Shown here: piece after piece, positions 3,558-6,492 of the stretch
Layout of the letters: every line of letters begins with the position of its first letter
Numbering within the stretch: the first letter of the stretch is position 1
DNA from: Chloroflexota bacterium
GTDB lineage: Bacteria; Chloroflexota; UBA6077
Direction of reading: 5' to 3'
NCBI GenBank assembly: GCA_021788565.1
Contig: JAJYKO010000329.1
Coordinates: forward strand, 1-6,492
DNA: 6,492 nucleotides
The notes under the pieces: model-generated
Seen by the model: the letters and a program-made list of their open reading frames with translations, nothing else
What the model was told of the DNA's origin: nothing
Database searches by the model: none
Translations under genes and position numbers: made by a program

Positions 3558-6275
3558 TCACTGTAGGCCCAACACCGAGGCGAGCTCCTTCGTCATCTGC
3601 CGAGCGGTCTCGCCCGAGAAGCAGTACTCCATCTTCGTGAAGCGGCCACGGAAGCTCGCTACCTCGCCCGTGAGGTTCTTGCCGCCGATTATCTCCGACA
3701 TCAAGCCCGCCATCTCCTCGAAGTCTCGCTCCTTCATGCCGAACCTGGTCATCTCCTGAACGCCGAGCCGTATTCCGGAGGCAGCAGAGACCGAGGGGTC
3801 CGTGGGCAGAGTCTGGGAGTTCACGATCACGTTGTTCCGCTCCAGCCGGTCCGCCACCTCCGGTCCCTTGCCCACTCGGAGCACGACCTGGTGCGTCTCG
3901 GTGTAGCCTATGGACGGATCGCCCTCCACGGTGAGGCCGGCAGCCTTCAGGGCTCGCGCGAAAGCCTTGGCGTTGGCGATCACCTGCTTCTGATAGGAGT
4001 CGCCGAAGGAGAGCATCTCATAGGAAGCGGCCAGCAGCCCCAGCAGGGTGCCGGGGTGGTGGTTGCTGGTGCTGCCGGGGAATGCCGCGGCGACGATCCT
4101 CTCCCACAGGGGCCACAGCTCGGTGTGCTCGGACATGTTGCTGGCAATGATGCCGCGCTGAGTGCCGAAGAAGGTCTTGTGGGTCGAGCCGGTCACCAGA
4201 TGCGCGCCTTCCTGGAAGGGTTCCTGGAAGTGCGGCCCCACCAGACCCAGGACGTGGGCCATGTCGTACATGACCATGGTGCCCGTTCCGCGAACCATCT
4301 CCGCAATCTCTCTGACGGGCTCCCTGTACAGCACCATGCTCTTGCCCAGCACGACCAGCCTCGGACGGTACTTGTCGATCAGCTCTCGTGTGGCTTCGAG
4401 GTCGATCCGGAATGGGTCGTCATGGCGGATCGGGAAGGTGAGGACGGCCGGTCTCCCGGTATGCGGATCGTAGCAGACGAAGTTGCGGAGCGCCCCGAGC
4501 ATCTGCGCGCTGAGATGGCCGCCGTTCCGGAGGCCGTTCACCATCACGTAGCCGAGACGGGCTGGTTCCTCTTTGTGGTAGCGGTTGACGTAGTCCACCA
4601 TGCCACGGAAGACGCAGTGGTTGGCCATCTGGCCCGAGATGGGCCTGGCCTCAACCTCTTCGCAGCCCAGATATGCCTTAAAGAACGCCTGGACCTCCTC
4701 CTCGACGGACCTGGTGAAGGCAGTGCCCTGGTAGTGGTAGATGTCACGGGCCTTCTTGCCCAGCGGCTCCAACCGATTGTGCTCGGCGTACCTGCCGGCT
4801 GGGTCCAGGATGGTCAGGAGGCGCACCAACAGCGACGGGGTCTGCTCCGATGGAATGAGATTGATCTGACTGGACTGCCTGTCTCGGGTGTTCTGGATCG
4901 CCCTCTCCACCAGGGTCTTCATCAACCCCTCGCCGCTCGTCGCCGAGACAGGGTGGATCTTGCGCGTATCCTCAGGATGGATAACCGGCCGGGCGTAGGG
5001 AGGGGCAGGTCGCATGTTGGCTTTCACGAGCAGGGCGGGGACCGGCTGCGGCGACGCTGGCTTAACCAGCTCCACGTGAGTGCCAAATTCACCCAGCGCG
5101 ATAGCGGAGTCCACGTAAGCGAGGCCGATGGCGCGCCGGATCTGCTGGTCGGTTCGGCGTGAGAGGAGTCCCTCTCCCTCGAAGACCCAGCCAGGGACGG
5201 TGCTCCCGCTGGTCACCCAGCCGACCAGTTGCCCGTCGCGATGGATCTCGTTGCCCGATCTCGGTGGATTGCTGCCGGGTCCCGTGTGCTCAGGATTGAG
5301 GACGGCGAGGGGCCAGAAGATGCGAGGTACCGCCCTCTCCTCCATAGTCTTCGCCTGGCTCCCCTTCAACAGCTCGCGCACTTCCAGGTACTGGGTCTGC
5401 AGGGGGGCTCGCCCGATGAAGTCGCCCTTGCCTTCGTCGAATCGGACCGCAGGGCGCGCCAGGGGAAAGGCGAAGATCGGGATTGGCCTGCCGTCGGGGC
5501 CCTCACCGAACTCGTGGCCGTATAAGGGGTAGCCCGCTTCCAGACGCAGCGTGTCGCGGGCGCCGAGCCCTACCGGCGCTACCCCGTACTTCGAGCCGGC
5601 CTCCTCGATCAGTTCCCACAGGCGCACCGCCTCCGACGCCGGTGGGAACAGTTCGAAGCCCACAGGCTCGCCGGTGTAGCCCGTGCGAGATGTGACGAGA
5701 TCGATGCCGTCGATGCGAACCACGGATAGCCTGTTCTTCTCGTTCTCCGGCAACCTTCCGGAGCTACCCGTCCGCCGCAGAAGGTCGGTGACGATTTTCT
5801 CGGACTCGGGGCCCTGCAGGGCCAGCATGGCGATTTCCTCGCTGGCGTCGTGCGCTTCGAGCCCTGGGAAGCGGGCAAAGAATTGCGACAGATGCGCCCA
5901 GTCCTTGTCGCGGTTGGCGGCGTTGACCACCAGCATATAGTCCGCACGACCGGTTCGGTACAGGTAGGCGTCGTCCACGGCCCCGCCTGTCTCATCTGGT
6001 ATGAGGGTGTAGTGAGCCATGCCGGGCTCGGCGAGCCTGTTCACGTTGTTGGTGAGCACATACTGCAGGAACGGCAGGGCGTCACCCGAGAATAGGAACC
6101 GGCCCATGTGGCTGATGTCGAAGAGGCCGGCGTTACCCCTGGTTGTCAGGTGCTCGTTCAGAATGCTCCCGTACTGAACGGGCATGTCGAAGCCGCCGAA
6201 CGGGACCATCTTCGCACCGGCGCTCTGATGCCAGTCGTGGAGAACGGTCTTCCGAAGGCTGTCCGTCGAGCTCAT
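3558..6275 (-). CDS. Bifunctional aminomethyltransferase (GcvT) - serine hydroxymethyltransferase (GlyA) fusion
   Basis: A 905-residue protein of two complete enzymes. Residues about 8-432 are a glycine-cleavage T-protein: MVPFGGFDMPVQYGS (23-37), FDISHMG (52-58), GGAVDDAYLY (97-106) with the Asp pair 101-102 expected to hold the catalytic Asp, RTGYTGE (197-203) with Tyr200 and Glu203, and GLGARDTLRLEAG (236-248). It takes the aminomethyl group from lipoyl H-protein and makes methylene-THF and ammonia. Residues about 455-905 are a PLP-dependent serine hydroxymethyltransferase: YAE (496-498), His587 in GGH, DMAH with Asp671 and His674, Schiff-base Lys700 in STHK, and Arg836 in SGIRLG. This half interconverts serine and glycine through methylene-THF. 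About 20 residues link them. The ATG at 6275 is preceded by AGGAGG at ideal spacing and gives a normal GcvT N-terminus. The product should be cytosolic. GcvH, GcvP and lipoamide dehydrogenase are not in the window. The GcvT half is longer than usual in its C-terminal part, and the SHMT half is divergent. Confidence 0.92.
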   Translation of the reverse strand: MSSTDSLRKTVLHDWHQSAGAKMVPFGGFDMPVQYGSILNEHLTTRGNAGLFDISHMGRFLFSGDALPFLQYVLTNNVNRLAEPGMAHYTLIPDETGGAVDDAYLYRTGRADYMLVVNAANRDKDWAHLSQFFARFPGLEAHDASEEIAMLALQGPESEKIVTDLLRRTGSSGRLPENEKNRLSVVRIDGIDLVTSRTGYTGEPVGFELFPPASEAVRLWELIEEAGSKYGVAPVGLGARDTLRLEAGYPLYGHEFGEGPDGRPIPIFAFPLARPAVRFDEGKGDFIGRAPLQTQYLEVRELLKGSQAKTMEERAVPRIFWPLAVLNPEHTGPGSNPPRSGNEIHRDGQLVGWVTSGSTVPGWVFEGEGLLSRRTDQQIRRAIGLAYVDSAIALGEFGTHVELVKPASPQPVPALLVKANMRPAPPYARPVIHPEDTRKIHPVSATSGEGLMKTLVERAIQNTRDRQSSQINLIPSEQTPSLLVRLLTILDPAGRYAEHNRLEPLGKKARDIYHYQGTAFTRSVEEEVQAFFKAYLGCEEVEARPISGQMANHCVFRGMVDYVNRYHKEEPARLGYVMVNGLRNGGHLSAQMLGALRNFVCYDPHTGRPAVLTFPIRHDDPFRIDLEATRELIDKYRPRLVVLGKSMVLYREPVREIAEMVRGTGTMVMYDMAHVLGLVGPHFQEPFQEGAHLVTGSTHKTFFGTQRGIIASNMSEHTELWPLWERIVAAAFPGSTSNHHPGTLLGLLAASYEMLSFGDSYQKQVIANAKAFARALKAAGLTVEGDPSIGYTETHQVVLRVGKGPEVADRLERNNVIVNSQTLPTDPSVSAASGIRLGVQEMTRFGMKERDFEEMAGLMSEIIGGKNLTGEVASFRGRFTKMEYCFSGETARQMTKELASVLGLQ

Positions 6276-6283
6276 GTTCCCTC

Positions 6284-6289
6284 CCTCCT
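6284..6289 (-). promoter_or_regulatory. Ribosome binding site of the GcvT-SHMT gene
   Basis: A perfect AGGAGG on the - strand with eight bases to the ATG at 6275. It fixes the start. Its 5' edge directly touches the leader hairpin at 6290..6334. Confidence 0.85.
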
Positions 6290-6334
6290 GGAGCGCCGCG
6301 AGGGTTATCCGCAGGCCGTAAGCGGGGGCGCTCC
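6290..6334 (-). promoter_or_regulatory. Leader hairpin abutting the ribosome binding site
   Basis: On the - strand GGAGCGCC (6334..6327) pairs with GGCGCTCC (6297..6290), giving an 8-bp perfect stem; a short inner stem (6309..6312 with 6322..6325) may form within its loop. The stem ends immediately before AGGAGG. If transcription starts near 6338, the hairpin is at the very 5' end of the message, where it could affect mRNA stability or ribosome access. The conserved glycine riboswitch core is not apparent. Confidence 0.4.
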
Positions 6335-6344
6335 TCTCGCTCGA

Positions 6345-6373
6345 AGTGTAACCGCGGACGGGGACACACGCAA
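6345..6373 (-). promoter_or_regulatory. Candidate sigma70-type promoter for the GcvT-SHMT gene
   Basis: On the - strand TTGCGT (6373..6368) stands as a -35 element and TACACT (6350..6345) as a -10, with a 17-bp spacer. The -35 matches consensus at three positions and the -10 at four. Its position in the gap between the upstream stop (6398) and the start codon is sensible, giving a leader of about 60 nt. Only a consensus match supports it. Confidence 0.35.
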
Positions 6374-6397
6374 GAAATCAGTCTCGCGAAGCCGGGG

Positions 6398-6492
6398 TTA
6401 CCTCCCCTGCGAGCACATCCGCATGCACTCGGAGCAGGGACCGGCACCGCCCCGGTATACGCTGCACGCGTAATGTTGATGGCGTATGGCTC
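6398..6492 (-). CDS. Possible C-terminal end of an upstream cysteine-rich protein
   Basis: An open frame entering from the window edge gives 30 residues and ends in TAA at 6398..6400. It has mostly G/C third positions and four cysteines: ACSVYRGGAGPCSECMRMCS, spaced C-x9-C-x2-C-x3-C. This spacing would suit a metal or iron-sulfur site. The stop lies 122 bases before the GcvT-SHMT start and just upstream of the promoter candidate, as expected for the end of a separate gene. I do not recognise the family. With only 30 codons visible it may be chance. Confidence 0.35.
   Translation of the reverse strand, partial: AIRHQHYACSVYRGGAGPCSECMRMCSQGR

Noticed and set aside
3530..3560. tRNA T-loop-like string TTCAAAT
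   Set aside because: The flanking bases do not form a T-stem and no acceptor or anticodon arm can be built around it.
3294..3566. 90-codon + frame over the hairpin cluster
   Set aside because: TTG start without ribosome site, Arg-rich translation typical of noncoding G+C-rich DNA, and it runs through three strong hairpins.
3891..5162. 423-codon open frame on the + strand opposite the SHMT half
   Set aside because: It is antisense to a clearly coding region with conserved catalytic motifs. Long antisense frames are expected in G+C-rich genes, and its His/Val/Gly/Arg-rich translation shows no recognisable domain.
6276..6397. Glycine riboswitch in the GcvT-SHMT leader
   Set aside because: The expected paired aptamer core was not apparent on reading, and the gap of about 120 bp that also holds the promoter candidate is short for a tandem aptamer. 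A covariance search would be decisive.
6133..6447. 104-codon - strand frame overlapping the start of the GcvT-SHMT gene
   Set aside because: It overlaps about 140 bp of well-conserved GcvT sequence in another frame on the same strand and has no recognisable motif.

Overview
The window looks like a G+C-rich bacterial chromosome segment (roughly two-thirds G+C by eye, strong G/C bias at third codon positions). It carries two converging blocks of metabolic genes. No marker gene identifies the organism. Heptanucleotide tandem repeats, a LivM-LivG fusion and a GcvT-SHMT fusion would fit an environmental lineage such as a Chloroflexota-like bacterium, but that placement is only a guess.

Block 1 (1..2779, + strand) is the end of a LIV-type (HAAT family) ABC importer operon. 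It holds the C-terminus of the permease LivH, then a permease LivM fused in frame to the ATPase LivG, then the second ATPase LivF. All junctions overlap (GTGA between livH and livM; 17 nt between livG and livF), so the genes are probably translationally coupled. The periplasmic binding protein is not in the window. LivM is joined to LivG through about 30 residues encoded by two families of 7-bp tandem repeats (1197..1285), which is the most unusual DNA feature here.

The middle (2780..3557) holds a plausible small acidic, proline-rich reading frame on the - strand (2790..3071), which I do not recognise. It is followed by about 490 bp with no convincing gene but many inverted repeats: a 14-nt palindrome, a pair of competing stems, and three strong hairpins between 3399 and 3529. 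These hairpins lie downstream of the converging large gene and may act in its termination or as a structured RNA.

Block 2 (3558..6275, - strand) is a single 905-codon gene. Its N-terminal half is a glycine-cleavage T-protein (aminomethyltransferase) and its C-terminal half is a serine hydroxymethyltransferase. The known catalytic residues I checked in both halves are present. The two activities share 5,10-methylene-THF, so the fusion suggests direct coupling of glycine cleavage with glycine/serine interconversion. It has a perfect AGGAGG ribosome site, a sigma70-like promoter candidate and a leader hairpin abutting the ribosome site. Upstream, at the window edge, a short open frame ending at 6398 with four clustered cysteines may be the tail of another gene.

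The two blocks could be linked (import of an amino acid or methylated amine feeding one-carbon metabolism), but nothing in the sequence fixes the transporter's substrate.
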